Shown here: positions 1-13,396 of the stretch, piece after piece
How positions within the stretch are numbered: the stretch's first letter is position 1
How the letters are laid out: each line of letters begins with the position of its first letter
Source of the DNA: Petrosia ficiformis
Taxonomy: Eukaryota; Porifera; Demospongiae; Haplosclerida; Petrosiidae
Direction: 5' to 3'
Length of the DNA stretch: 64,000 nucleotides
Assembly (NCBI GenBank): GCA_947044365.1
Contig: OX345636.1
Location: 806,001 to 870,000, forward strand
Notes under the pieces: model-generated
Databases searched by the model: none
What the model saw: the letters and a program-made list of their open reading frames with translations, nothing else
What the model was told of the DNA's origin: nothing
Position numbers and translations under genes: made by a program

Positions 1-263
1 GCTTCCAATCTTTTACTCTTAAAACTCTCCACTTGACCTTTCACAAGCGCGTTCAAGGGTGACACAACTAAGACTAAACTCCCAATATTGCCTCTTAACA
101 GATCAAATATCAATGGTATAGTTGCATAGTAAACATGTTTAACATAACCAGCTAAGAGTAAAATAAAAACATCTTTCCTACTAACAAATTCTATTGTGGC
201 TTCTTTCTGCTTTGTCTCAAATCCCAAACATCTCTCTGCTACTTCTATCATCAACACCTCCAT
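1..263 (-). pseudogene. RecQ-like helicase fragment with broken Walker A motif
   Basis: Read on the minus strand from an ATG at 263-261, an open frame runs off the window edge. It reads like the N-terminal part of the RecQ-like DEAD/H helicases that are common in invertebrate genomes: a Q-motif-like start (ETKQKEATIEFVSRKDVF), a Walker A region, then IPLIFDLLRG and the motif Ia-like LVLVVSPLNALVKGQVESF. The Walker A position, where such helicases carry a TGYGKS-type loop, reads LLAGYVKHVYY, so the catalytic Lys/Ser context is lost. I infer a dead or dying repeat-associated copy. The rest of the gene lies outside the window. The open frame continues upstream of the ATG to about 300. Confidence 0.6.
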
Positions 264-866
264 GTTAATGTTGCTGTGCTTCTGTTCTGATGTTAAAACG
301 TTCTGTTATTTGGTCAGAGAGCAACATACAGAGTGCCATGAACAAGCTGATGTAAAGGCCGTGTCCAGACCCTTTCCCACTTTAGAGTTGGGTCTGACTT
401 GCAAGACGATAATTAATGTGTATAACGCTCATACAAAATTCTTGTATGAAACCCTACTGTATGGTGGTACTAGGGAGTGGGCGGATGCGACTCCAATCAG
501 TTTCGAAATGGAATATTATATAATATGACACTAACCTGGTGTAATGCCAACCTTCATATCTTCTGATCAGCTTTATATTGGCCTGTAATTGAGGAAAACA
601 GGCTAAAATCCCAAACACACATAAGTACAAAACCACGAAAGCCACGCCCACCAATCATAGCGTGCTCCAAGTACAATGCATTTTGAGAACACGAATGAAG
701 TTGTTTTCTGAAAATTCATTTTACTTTTATAGTTACAAGAGGCTGAAGAAAGCTGAATTCAGTAGCTTTTCAGTGAAACCATATAATTTACCTTTCTAGG
801 CACTATCAAACTCCAGAGAGCAACTACAGTTACTCTGCCAGGGTTTGCCACCCACTGCCCCCTCCA
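264..866. other. No gene recognised
   Basis: Two short overlapping open frames on opposite strands (196-528 + and 454-654 -) resemble no family and show no splice context; the first overlaps the helicase relic in antisense. I see nothing else supportable here. Confidence 0.4.
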
Positions 867-1071
867 CCACCCGTAGGGTGTGTTTAGCTTTGTTTCTGAA
901 AATAAACTATTCACCACCTGTAGGGTGTGTTTAGCTTTGTTTCTGAAAATAAACTATCAGTGAAAACATTTAGGCCCAATAATTATACCCCCGCAACACC
1001 CGTAGGGTGTGTTTAGCTTTGTTTCTAAAAATAAACTGTCAGTGAATACATTTTGGCCCAATAATTATACC
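867..1071. repeat. Three-copy tandem repeat (CACCCGTAGGGTGTG units)
   Basis: Three direct copies begin near 867, 912 and 996. Each starts with CCACCCGTAGGGTGTG or a one-base variant and continues with TTTAGCTTTGTTTC. The second and third copies are about 75-80 bp and end in GGCCCAATAATTATACC; the first is truncated to about 45 bp. The CACCCGTAGGGTG core is itself close to palindromic. Confidence 0.8.
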
Positions 1072-1387
1072 ACGAGGTGGGTGTGGCTTCCAAAAAATAC
1101 AGAATTGTATGCAGCAAGAAGCTGGCAAGACTAGACACTGATTGGAGTTTCTAAACCTCTCCTCCTAGTACAGCGTTTATAGTACTAACCATAATCTACC
1201 AAAAATGTAGTAACTAAAAAACAATATTTGAACTTCCTTTCAATTAGAAGCAAAACCAATAATTTTGTACTGACCAATCACATCACAGATGCCGCCCACA
1301 CATTCGCGTCTTAATTACTATGTATTCCTAGTGAAAACATGAAGGAAGTTTACAGAAAAGAAGTAAAAGAAGATATCCCAACTTTTA

Positions 1388-1447
1388 GCGACTGTATATG
1401 ATTTTGATGAGGATGGAAACTTTACCTCCATTGAGGACACACTGTAA
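1388..1447 (+). other. Orphan 3'-exon-like segment with an EF-hand-type loop
   Basis: After a TTTTAG acceptor-like site the + strand reads ATVYDFDEDGNFTSIEDTL and then TAA. DFDEDGNFTSIE fits the 12-residue EF-hand loop (Asp at 1, 3 and 5, Gly at 6, hydrophobic at 8, Glu at 12). It could be the terminal exon of a gene whose other exons lie outside or are not recognised. It is short, so chance is a real alternative. Confidence 0.25.
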
Positions 1448-2955
1448 TGGTACTATAGATATGTCAAACTGAGCCTTAATCTTGAACTATAATTACAGTA
1501 TTCTAAGATACATACTTTACATCAATACTCAATAATGTAGATGATAACTACTTAGATTTATATACATATCCAAGCTCAACATCTAACAGGACGTCTGAAT
1601 TACCTTGCCGACACTGAAAGGATCGTTCGGATTGAAAATTGAAGCCAAGAATACACTGGAAGACAGATCAACTGGTTGACTCATTGGAAGTGGAACCTTT
1701 CAACTCCATACTGACAACACAAGTACAAATATTTTGAAATTGTGAGATCCAACCCTTAAGTAGTGCCTTTCTCCAGTACTGGACAGTAATGAAAGGATTT
1801 GTGAATTCACCATCGTGCTTGATAGGTCTTCTGTATGAGTGTGCACAACTATTTTAAAGTGTGTAGGTAACACTGGTTTAAAAATCCCTACCTTGGTATC
1901 CAGTCTTTCTGGTATATACAAAAATAAATATATCCTATATAGATTATACTACATAACCCAGTATTGATTGGTCAGACATTATTCATTCCCCAACTAGCTG
2001 TATGTCAGGAAGTGATATACTAACAACAAACTATTGTAGTGTTTTAATGGAGTCTAAGAGATTTGTATCATTTCATCAACCATATTAATTATCATTAGTT
2101 ATATGTAGATATACTAATATTGGGAATACTATATTTATAAAATGAACATGTACTTAACTATCACCAAATGTATTATTACAATACATTATACTACTATCTA
2201 CTATTTTATCATCCTCTAGATACTAACATATCAATATATTATATCATTCATATTAGTGTATTGTAATAATGATACAAATATTACTACATGTATGTTTACA
2301 AAAGGCATTTGTATAGACAAATACTCAAATACTTGTGTTAAATGTCCACTATACTCATCCACTATCCATTTAGATTATACACATGAAATTACATAATTTG
2401 AAATGCGTAATTATTAGTATATCATTAAAACTTTACTAGTAATATATGTCTTGATATGTATACGAAACAAATAATGATTCAAAGTTTTGAGGATTTGTGT
2501 CTCATAATACAAATTTTGTGATAATAAGTGGAAATACAATAATTGATATATTCCTTATATTGTATGATTTCTATTATATATTTGATACCTCATATACTGT
2601 TCATGTGTGTGAATGATTATTGATAGCATTTATTAGCATTTTATGAGAGACATAATAATTATTGGAATTATAAATAATTGATTCAACGATTTTATTAATC
2701 ATGTCATTTTACTCATAACAGATTATTTATATATCATAACCTTTTCATTATTTGATGATTCTAATCTAACATATTACATAATCAATAATGAATATTAATA
2801 GATACAAGTGTAATAACAATTTTATATTCAAGTTAATATAATGTATAATTTTCTTAATTACATAATCATAATTTGTAATTTTAATTATGATAAGGTGTCT
2901 ATCAAATAAGTTTGTAAAAGTAAGTGCTTTATATTGTTTATGATTTATACTATAG
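1448..2955. other. AT-rich sequence, no gene seen
   Basis: Very AT-rich sequence upstream of the first supported exon of the ankyrin-death-caspase gene. The promoter and start codon of that gene should lie here or further upstream, but I cannot identify either. Confidence 0.4.
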
Positions 2956-3045
2956 GATACCAGTCTCAATAATGCACATTTCAAAAGGAATATGAAGAAA
3001 GTGAATGACATTATCTCTCAATGTTCAGACCCAATATATGCTCTG
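2956..3045 (+). CDS. First recognised exon of the gene (N-terminal cap)
   Basis: The exon sits between a TATAG acceptor and a CTG/GTAAGT donor and is phase 0 at both ends. It encodes about 30 residues including NNAHFKRNMKKVNDIISQ, a helical stretch that could cap the ankyrin stack. It has no obvious start codon. It is accepted because its frame and phase fit the next exon; sequence similarity alone would not establish it. Confidence 0.55.
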
Positions 3046-6000
3046 GTAAGTATTTATATACACCAAAACACTTGATACTGTTTCTTGTTATTATCATACA
3101 TGTTATGTACTTTGAAATCATTGTTATTTTTATGATGGCTACTGACTACTTACAAATGTATAGTCCTTGAATAAACACAATAATGAAATATAGTAGATAG
3201 AGCTTGAAGACCTTTGTGTGGACTTTTGTTCAAGAATAATTGTGATTACTTTTGGTGTACTTTAAGTGACTAATTATCACACATAAGTGTTGTAACATTT
3301 GAAATAATCTTAGGAACATACTAATTTCATTATTGTATATCAATACATGGTATGTTTGACAATGTTCCATTATCATCACCATAGAAGCTGTTCAATTGTC
3401 TCTTGTATAATAATTATTATAGTTTTGGTAATCACCTAATTGTAATCTTAACATTATATTATTGCTAATTGATGCTTATTGATAATTGATGACTTACACT
3501 ATCAGTTTTAATATCTGCTGTTTCCCAGTCTTGACATTGATGAAGATTCTATTGTAAAGGGGCCGGATGGTGATGTATTAAATGAAGCCTTAGTAATATT
3601 GTGTTAGTAGTACCACTTACAAATTCTATGAAACACAAGAATTACCAAACAATAAATACACCCATTATAAAATAACAGTTCACCTTTAATGTACAAGTTA
3701 TACTAATCACAATACTAATATTATAATTATTATGTATAGTGTATAGTATTCACTGTTTGGATTAGTCTTACATATTCAACTCCTCCCCTCTTAACTAGAG
3801 AGAGGATCTGATATGTATTGACCAGTTCTTTGAATTTTTGGCATACCTTCAACTACATTTTTCAGAACATGTTATTCACATGTTTTAAGTTGAATAAATA
3901 AAACTATAAATATTGTATTCATACAAATGATAATTCCAACTGTTTTTTTTTAAAAGCCCTTCTTTCCAGTCTGACTCCTGAGTATTTTAAATTTGAAAGT
4001 TATTTGGCAGATTATCTAAACATCCTGTATACACATAATTATATTGTTAGTAAATGATTTAGTAGTGACCTTCTCTCAAGTAAAGGATAGGGACTTGGTA
4101 TATACACTAGTCTATGATTTGGTAGTTATAGGAATGATACAATATATTTATATATGGATTATGGCAGCTAATTCATTATTGATTATGAAGTGCAACTTCT
4201 ACAAATAGGATATGCTTCAGTATGATAGGGATACTAATAATAATAATTAATGATAATATCTCAACATGGTCTCAATAGTCATGAATTACAATGTAATTTC
4301 ATTCTCAACAATTCAATAACACCTTATATTCTTATAATTATTATGATTATGATCTGTAATGATATATACCAGTATTAATGTGATAATGAATGTTTACCCT
4401 AAAGACATCTAGGTATCCACAGATGCCTTATTCTCCTAATGTGTTCCTCTATATCTTGTTGTTGTAATTTCAAATTTTCACATACTGGTAATTAAATACT
4501 AATATAGACCAAACATGTTTTCATCTCAATGCACTCAGTGTCTGCATGGAGCCTAAATTCAAATGATAATTGTGACAGTGACTTATCCCCAAAATGAAGA
4601 AGCAAACAAGGAACTTTCAGGCTCATTGGACATTCAATTTTCTTTAGCTGGAGTGTGACATTGTTTCTATTTATATTAATGAACTCTCTGATGAGTAATT
4701 ATCAATAATTAACACCACACACCCAGTGATGTATACCTGGGGCTAACACTGGACTAATAATCATTATAACTTATAGATAATAAAATTAAATTTTTTTGTG
4801 TTTTCATCACCAAAACATGATTATTAATAATATCTCTTGATAATGAGAAATCAGATTATTAGTAAGGAGATCTTATTTATATTTATATTTTGTCTTTTTT
4901 ATGCACTACAGCACACCAGTGTGTGGCGTGCATCTTGGTCTGGCAATATAGAGTACCTGAATGAAGTATTTGCTAGCAACAAAATAGATGTTTCCTGGAT
5001 GAATGATCTACAAGTAAGTTTCCTTTCATATTCACATTTATTAAAAAGTAGTAAGGTATCACCTGTGATGATGTAATGACAATGATTTTTGGCCCAAATT
5101 GGAAAAACAACACTTGTGGCTTCTAGTAATTAGAACAAATGCATACATTTAAGCACTTATATTTGTTCCTGTTGCATAGGGATCCCATAAAATGTGGCAT
5201 ATTTGAAAACCAGTTAATGATCATCTTAACCCTTTGAACGCGTTAGTTTATTAATGTTACTATGTACTAAACGCGGATGGTGTAATAATGACTTATTCAT
5301 AAGCTTAATTAGCTCTGTAATGTTGTTATGGCTATCAATTCTATAAATAAACGAAATCTGATTATAGAACAGGAAGTTTTGATTAAAAAACCCACAATAT
5401 TATCAGATGGCTTCATCTCAATTCCTTCGTAATTTTTACCGTTTTTGTTGTTGCTCGAGATTTGGCTTTTGTATCTACACAGTTGTATGCACGCCCCAAA
5501 TGAAGTGATTCTACAGAAGCTAGATGTCTCCTCCAGCTACAGTGTAAGTTATAGCTAGCTATTCCCAGCAGGTAAGTCAGGACAAGCGTTCACTTTCTAG
5601 AAAGGTGGGCGTTGACCGTCTCCTTCGTCGAGTCTGTCTGCTCACAGTCTTTCATGGAAGTAACACAGTTGTTTAAACTTGGTAGGTACTTAGTTATAAG
5701 CCAGATACAGATGTATGGAAAGTTTGAAACAGTTCTAAAATACTTTAAGGCTTGTTTGAAGTCGCTAAACTTTATGCGCATATATATATGCGCGTCGCGT
5801 TTAATTAAAGGGAAAGCTAAGCATATATATATGCGCATCGCGCTCAAAGGGTTAAATATATTATTTAGTTTGCTTGTGATATAAAAAGGCTGAATCTAAT
5901 CGTTAATGTGTTCACAATTATTATGTTGCACAAAAGCAGTTTACTCAAATTGGGTCACATTCTATAATTTAAATAAATTTAGTTATGAGCAGTTTTCTAA

Positions 6001-9000
6001 AAGAAATTAATTTATAAATTCCATTTGTCATGTGGTTATTTCAAATATAATTTAATTAAGAGTCATAGGATCATTTATATATAGAAAATGTAATTTTAAG
6101 TAGAAATATTTTATATAAACTAAATTGTGCAAAACCCAAAAATAATAATTATTATAAAGTGTTATACATGTTTATATTCATACATCTATTAATGTCTGAG
6201 GCTTTATGTTCATTACTAGTGTGGTAAAGACAAAAGTTTTATTTGTAGGATGTAGTATCTAGTGAAATACATATTAGCAAATTTATGTTAATCATGTGTT
6301 ACTAATAGTTTGTATGAGTATGATTAGCATTCATGACATTTCTGAATGTAGCGTATGCTTAACAAATGGATAAGCTGTTGATTATACAGAAGAATGTATT
6401 TAATAACTTTCCAAGATAAAATCTCTTGATTTGTATCTCAATTCACACATACAAGACATTGACCACTATTATCATTGATGATCTAATAATACTGATAATA
6501 GTCATCATGTAGATGTATGCAGCAGTTAAAATCATGAATATAAATATGTGACCTAATTGTTCATCGCACTCTTACTTCTTCAAATGAATGGCTCTTCTTC
6601 CTCTAAATGAATGGTGTAGTTATACTAGACTATATGTGACTGTCTACGCGAAAACCAGGCATAAGTGACAAATTATAATTTCGAGATATGATCGAAAGTA
6701 GACAGTTCTGAATTATTTGGGTGATCACTATTTTATTACATAAAAAGCTTCACCATTGTTTGCCAGTCTTCTGATACCTTTAGCAAGTCTTAGAGACCTC
6801 TCTGTACTTCACTAGCCACTGCTAAATAAATTGCTAATCATTAATTTTAATGGTTAAAAAATTCATTTAATTGCGTTTTTCTCCAAATAAACTATTTGTG
6901 ACTGCCATGGTTAAATCGGTCACTGTAGCTTTATCTTTTACATTATTAGGATGTATAATATATCATTCTACAGCTAATTTAATACTCTGTTCAGGCAAGA
7001 CAAAAAATCAATTCTGAAATTTTGTCACTTATGCCTGGTTTTCGCGTAGACGGTCACATATTATAATCCTCCTGTAATAGGATAAATGTATGTGTGGAAT
7101 GTCTGTAGGAAGATGATTTGTGTTAGAAAAAGTATTAATGAATTCCCATTGTTATCAATGTAAGTGTATTATTATTACTATATGTATTGAATGTAAATAA
7201 TATAACATGTTTTAAGTATATGAATCCACTGTACATATATCAGTTGTTTCATTATGTACTTATTGTATTCTACAAACAAAATGGTCATATAAAGATGGTA
7301 TTATAGCTATATTACACATTCAAAATATTAAATATAGTATAATACTTATACAAACCACAGAAGACAATAATATCATGCTTGAGTGAGAACAAAATTGTGT
7401 AGTGATATACTATTAGTGAAGTGACTAGATATTCATTAGATATTGTGTACTTATTCAATAGAGATTTGTTAATTTATTCATGATATAATGATACATATGT
7501 AAAATGAAGTGTGTCTAATGTACAGTAACATACACTGATATTGAAGTGTGACTAGAAGACATGTGATAGTGTTAAATATAAAGAAACAAATTATGTTGTC
7601 TAATGTTACATCATTGTATGTGATATATTGATTGTTTATTTGTTGTTTCCTATTTTAATTGTATCATATTTACATATTATGAATATGTTGTAGTTTAGTG
7701 TGAATAATAATAATTTACATGATTATAATTATAATAATTATTAATTCTTGTACATTACTAATTGAATGAATGCATACCTGTTACTATGTATAATCACACA
7801 AACTAATAGAATATATAATTATACTTGTTTGAGTAATCTTTTATTAATTTCATATCATTATTATAAAACTAGTTATATAGTTATAGGTCTAGTAGTGTAT
7901 TGTATACTATAGAACTGTAGAGATGAGATATAGGATCATAATTATATTTAAATATTCTTCAACAAACTCAAATGTTCACATGTGTTGTATCATTACTACT
8001 AAATGTATTATAGTCAGCCTCATAAACTAAAATAGTACTTTATAATAACTTATTCATATTCTCATTTGAGCTTGTATTTAACTTTACTAGAATAAGAAAA
8101 TACAAAAGAGATATTCCCATATAACATGTATTTCATACTTAATATTAAAGTGGTAGTGATAGTGAACTATGAATAAAATATGACTTTGTTGTAGTATATA
8201 TTTGTATGATAACTGAATGTGTGTAATAATTTATAATATATAAATTATAAGTTTACTGAATAATATATTTACTATATGATATTCAATTAAACATGTAATA
8301 AGAGGAGCTTTTGTAATATATCCTCTATTATTATAATACTAATAAGGAAACACTACAGAAACTTGATGGGATCCTACACTAAACATGAAAAAGTTCATTT
8401 TTCTCATGATAACATGTCATTTGTATGTGTTATTAAGTTTCGCTCACATATTATTGCATTTATGGATCATGTTATATATTTATTTGTATTCTTAGAAATA
8501 TTTTAAATATTTATAAAATTTTATATTTTTATGTTTATAAAATTAGTGTATGAAATTATTATATGTTTTCCTTTTACTAATATGTGAATTATTAATCGTA
8601 TATCTTATAGATTCATGTGCGTTTATATATAATATTCTATTACCTTATACAGGGTGGGCGCTCATTTCTTCACTGTAGTGCATGGAAGAGACATACTGAT
8701 GTCTTCAACTTCCTACTATCAAAAGGAGCAAACATCAATCAAGTGAATGAGGTTAGTATTGTGTTTCATTATTCATATATCCCTACTTATAATATACATA
8801 TGATATATTCCTTCTGACAGAGATGTAAGACCTGTTATATCATGTACAGTGCTTGAGTGAAGCTGACAAAATCTGGACACTTCACGAAAGCACGGTTCTT
8901 TCATGAGATATATAAGAGGTCTCAGATCTCTGACAGGAGGTAGATATGTAACTTATACAATATTCACTCTATTCTGACCAGTCAAATGTATAGTAACTCC

Positions 9001-12000
9001 GGATGTTCAAATAAATCAAATATGTTTACTCTTCAAAGCATGCTAGAAAATATATGCTATCATAATTAATATGATAACTATAGGGAGTAAGTATTCACCA
9101 TGCTAAAACAATATGAATTCTAACTCTCAGTTTCAGATCACTAGCACAAAACGTTATTGTATAGCAATAGTGTTGCAGAACTTTGGCTTTGTAAATGGAT
9201 CTGATTGGTTGGTTATATTTCCTTTCATGGTATAAAATCTGAATTGTTACATCATTTGAATTCTGTGATTTGATTGGTCAGAATAAATTTAGTATTGCAT
9301 AAATTAGTGGTGAAATGAATAGTGTAATATTAATTTTCATTTAAAAAGCACATATTCCAATATTCGATGGTATAAGCCATGTCCCCCATGGTTGCAAGCC
9401 ACACACACACCATGTGACTACAAATCTTATAGTGAACTGTGAAGTTTGTTTGTTCTCACACTTCTTTATTGTTATGGCTCAAGTGATTCAATCAACAGCA
9501 TTAAGTAGTGCTGTTTAAAATCACTTTGAGATAGAGATTGTTGGAGATAAGAAGACTCATTGCAAGCCATGTACTCCAAATAATTAATAAATTATTCAAT
9601 AGTTTGATTCGTTAAGATAGGAACTATTCGAAAAGTGAAATTTTCTATTCATTTCAGCATTTCAGGATAAATACCATGAAGTGTCTAGTGACATAATATT
9701 AATGAAGTTTTGTTATGTAAAGTCATTCCTGCTACAACTAATAAATACATAATATCAATTATCATTCTAACATTCCTGAGTACTATATAGTAGACAGAGA
9801 GCTGAAAAGGGAAATATGTGTTTGCATTCCTCATGTGATAAAATCCATTTTGTTTTGTCTTTAATGATGATGAGAGTACTGTGTTAATGTTATACAAAAA
9901 CTACTAATACCATTATGTGGAAAAATGCAGTGTTAAAATGTGTAACTATAATTATTCCCATCATATGCATTCTAGTCATCAAAGAATTGTTTAGACTCTA
10001 CTTTTCTGTGAATATGTTGTAAATCATTTGGTACTAGAAATTACTTGAGAATACTCTTAGGAAGACTTTCCAATATTTGAACAATAAGTTATTTTTGATG
10101 TAAATGAATATCAAGTAAATGATTTCAGATGAGGGTCAAGAGTCACTCAAACTGTGATGAAAAATAATGTGTTTGGTTCTGATGAAAATTATATCTCATT
10201 TATAATTATTCATAAATTATATCAATACATATGTGTATTATGCATTATATATACACTTATTTATACACAAAATAATGTTTGATGAGTGTCATGATTAGGT
10301 ACACCTTTCAGATGTTAGTAACAGTTGTTATAGTGGCAAAAAATTGGAATGTATGCCTTTAAGTAGCTATGAACCTCATTAATATGTAGAGAAGGAGGTG
10401 TAAATGTATCACAGTACACACTTGATCCATCCCTGTAATTTATATAATTATAATTATAATACATTAATGTATTGTGAACCATTATTGTTTGTTATAATTT
10501 TTGCTAGTCTATTTTAGAGACAGTTCCTGAATTACATCTCTCCTGCTATAGTTTATAAGTATATTATATTATAACTAGTGTGTTGATTGAATTTGTGTTC
10601 ATAATAATTACTATGTATAATACTGTTATCAATAAACTTCAACAGCAACAATAACTTTTATCATATTCATTAGTGAGTGTACTAAGTGTAATATAACTAG
10701 ACCTGTAAGAATATCAAAAGTTGTATTGTATTTAGTAATAATTAATATATTCAATACTTTACATATTAACTATAATATGACAACTAAATATGAAATGTAT
10801 AAGTAAATTATATCATAACACTTTCACTAATAAAAATATGTATTCCATATGTTTGTATTGCGAAAATGTTATGTTTTCATAAGAGAATTCAATTTATTTC
10901 ACAATTATAAATTCATTACATGAAAATATAATTAAGTTTAAATTACTGTGTCGTCAGTTACTCACCATTGTTAATCTAGTGACTAGATATTTGATAGATA
11001 TTGTTTACTTATTCAATATATATTTATTAATTCATTCATAATAACATAGTATATAGTTTATAATATATAAACTGTATCTATAGTAAATGTACAGAAGCAT
11101 ACACAATATATATTAATTTATACTAGAAGAAAAGTGACACATAATGGAAATGTTTTATGATGACTGCACATCATTGTACTTGAGATATTGATTGCTTGTT
11201 TGTTATTATATATTTCAGTTGTATCATATTTCCATATTATGAATATGTTGTACATTATTGTGATTATATAATCATAATTTACATGATTATGTAATAGTTA
11301 TAACAGCCCTTCCAGGGCATTATCCCGTATACACACGAAATGATATTTATAATCCCGATGGCGTAGCCCGAGGGATTAATGAATATCATTGAGTGTGTAT
11401 CGATAAGGCACAAGGAAGTGGTGTTATAACTGGCTTATACATCGGAAGCCATACTTCACATGCGCAAATTACCATGGTTACCATTTGCGTCAGAAATGTT
11501 TCTATGGTAATTTCAGACGTCATTATTCCTACTTCCTAGCTAAGTGGTATGGATAGAGAGAATAACCAGAACGTTGATAACGTGGATGATGAAGACTTTC
11601 GACCTGCGAAGCCTAAGAAGCAAAGAAAAACGCTCCCTAAAAGGTTTGGTTCCATTTCTGACGGTTCAGCTATTGAAGTGATGAAAAAAGGCTATGTTCC
11701 TGAGAATACCAAAAAAAGTACTTCCTGGGCCGTAGGAGTGTTCAGTGAGTGGAGAGCGACAGGAATTCAACATCCAGTGAAAAGGTTTGTCCAGCAAATC
11801 TATTTGAAGAGGCGAAGGGAGATGAATTGAACTACTGGCCGCCAAGATTCATCAACGAGGTACGGTGTCAGGACGGGTAGTTCAATCCTCCAAGGAGTAT
11901 ACACCAGCTCTTGGCAGGGCTTCAACGGCACATGTTAGACCACAATTATATGGCACTAAAGTTTTTGGATCGTTGGAATCCTTCTTTTTGGCCAGTTCAT

Positions 12001-13361
12001 GGAGCCTGTGATTCAGTGTATCGTGACATCAATTTGGCACCAACCTGTTGTAACCAATGAGGAGGAAGAGAAGCTTTTGACTCCAGGTGTTTTCTCTATT
12101 GACAATCCAAAGAATCTCCAGCGTGCTGTGTTTCATTACGTTGGCAAAAGATTTTGTATTAGGGGAGGATAGGAAATGCGAAAGCTGGGGCCTTCCCAAA
12201 TTAAAAGGACACATCATCCTGACTGTTTTACGTACATTGAGCATGGATCTTAAAATCATGCTGGCCGTGCTTGTGATTTATGATTACGTAACAAAGAAGT
12301 TCCATGTCCAGCAGTGCCTGAGAACAATGCAAAATGCCTTGTATTTCTGCTAGATTTGTATTTTTCAAAATTGCCAGAGTATGTATTTAAGGAAGATGTA
12401 TTGTTTCTTAAAGCAAAACAGAAAGCTCCTAGTGATAATGACCAGGCTTGGTATGAAAAAACTCCAATTGGTTAGAACACCTTGTCCAACATGGTTAAGG
12501 AAGTGTGTTGTGATGCCGTGATTGACGGTAAAACGAATCACAGCATGCGAGCAACAGGGGCCACGATGCTTTTCCAGAATGAGATACTAGAACGTGTAAT
12601 TCAAACTGTTACCGGTCACAAGTCATTGCATGCTCTTAGATCATACGAAAGATTTTGTGTATAAGCACATGGTAGGTAAAGTTGTCAAGGGAGTAGGATC
12701 TTTTGTAATCCACTAGGAATGGGCCATTATTTAACTTCATAGTTTTGTAAGTGAGTTATTATTACATGTATTTACTGGTGCATTGGTAAACAGGACTCTA
12801 TAAGCATTTCCAGATATGGATAGAGAGGGGAGGGTTGGGATCCCACCGAAGATGTCTTTAACCCCCATTTCTGGTTCCCATGACCAGACTATCCCTGTCA
12901 GGAGTCTAGTAACACCAAAGCATCAAAGCATATGTGAATATGTTAAAAGTTAAGATTGTTAAATACTATTTATGACACTGCTTTTTGTGAAGTAACTAAT
13001 TGCTAAATATATACCATAATCTACTATAATCACAAAACTATACAGAATCTGTAGGCCCATATGCTAAAAGAATAACCACAGACCATCAAATAAAACATGG
13101 AAATAAAAAACAAAAGCACTAGAACTGAAGAGAGACCTATTATGCCTGTCTAGATTTTTAAGCTTAGCACTTCAGCTTGATAAGATATGAATGAGGTGGA
13201 GTAAATGTCAGATACTTGTACCACTAAAGCTTCAGAGGAGAAGTTACCTCCTGACAGAGAGAGGTCTGTCATTCAGTTGGAAGTCAGTCTCCGTAGGGCC
13301 GCCTGTTCATTCAGATGTACGGCCTGAGGATCTGGTAAACACTAGCTGTCTCATTTTTTCT

Positions 13362-13396
<35 letters not shown>

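Noticed and set aside
3530..3607. Possible exon LDIDEDSIVKGPDGDVLNEA followed by a stop after a CCCAG acceptor
   Set aside because: Its phase does not fit the preceding phase-0 exon of the ankyrin gene, and nothing else nearby supports it.
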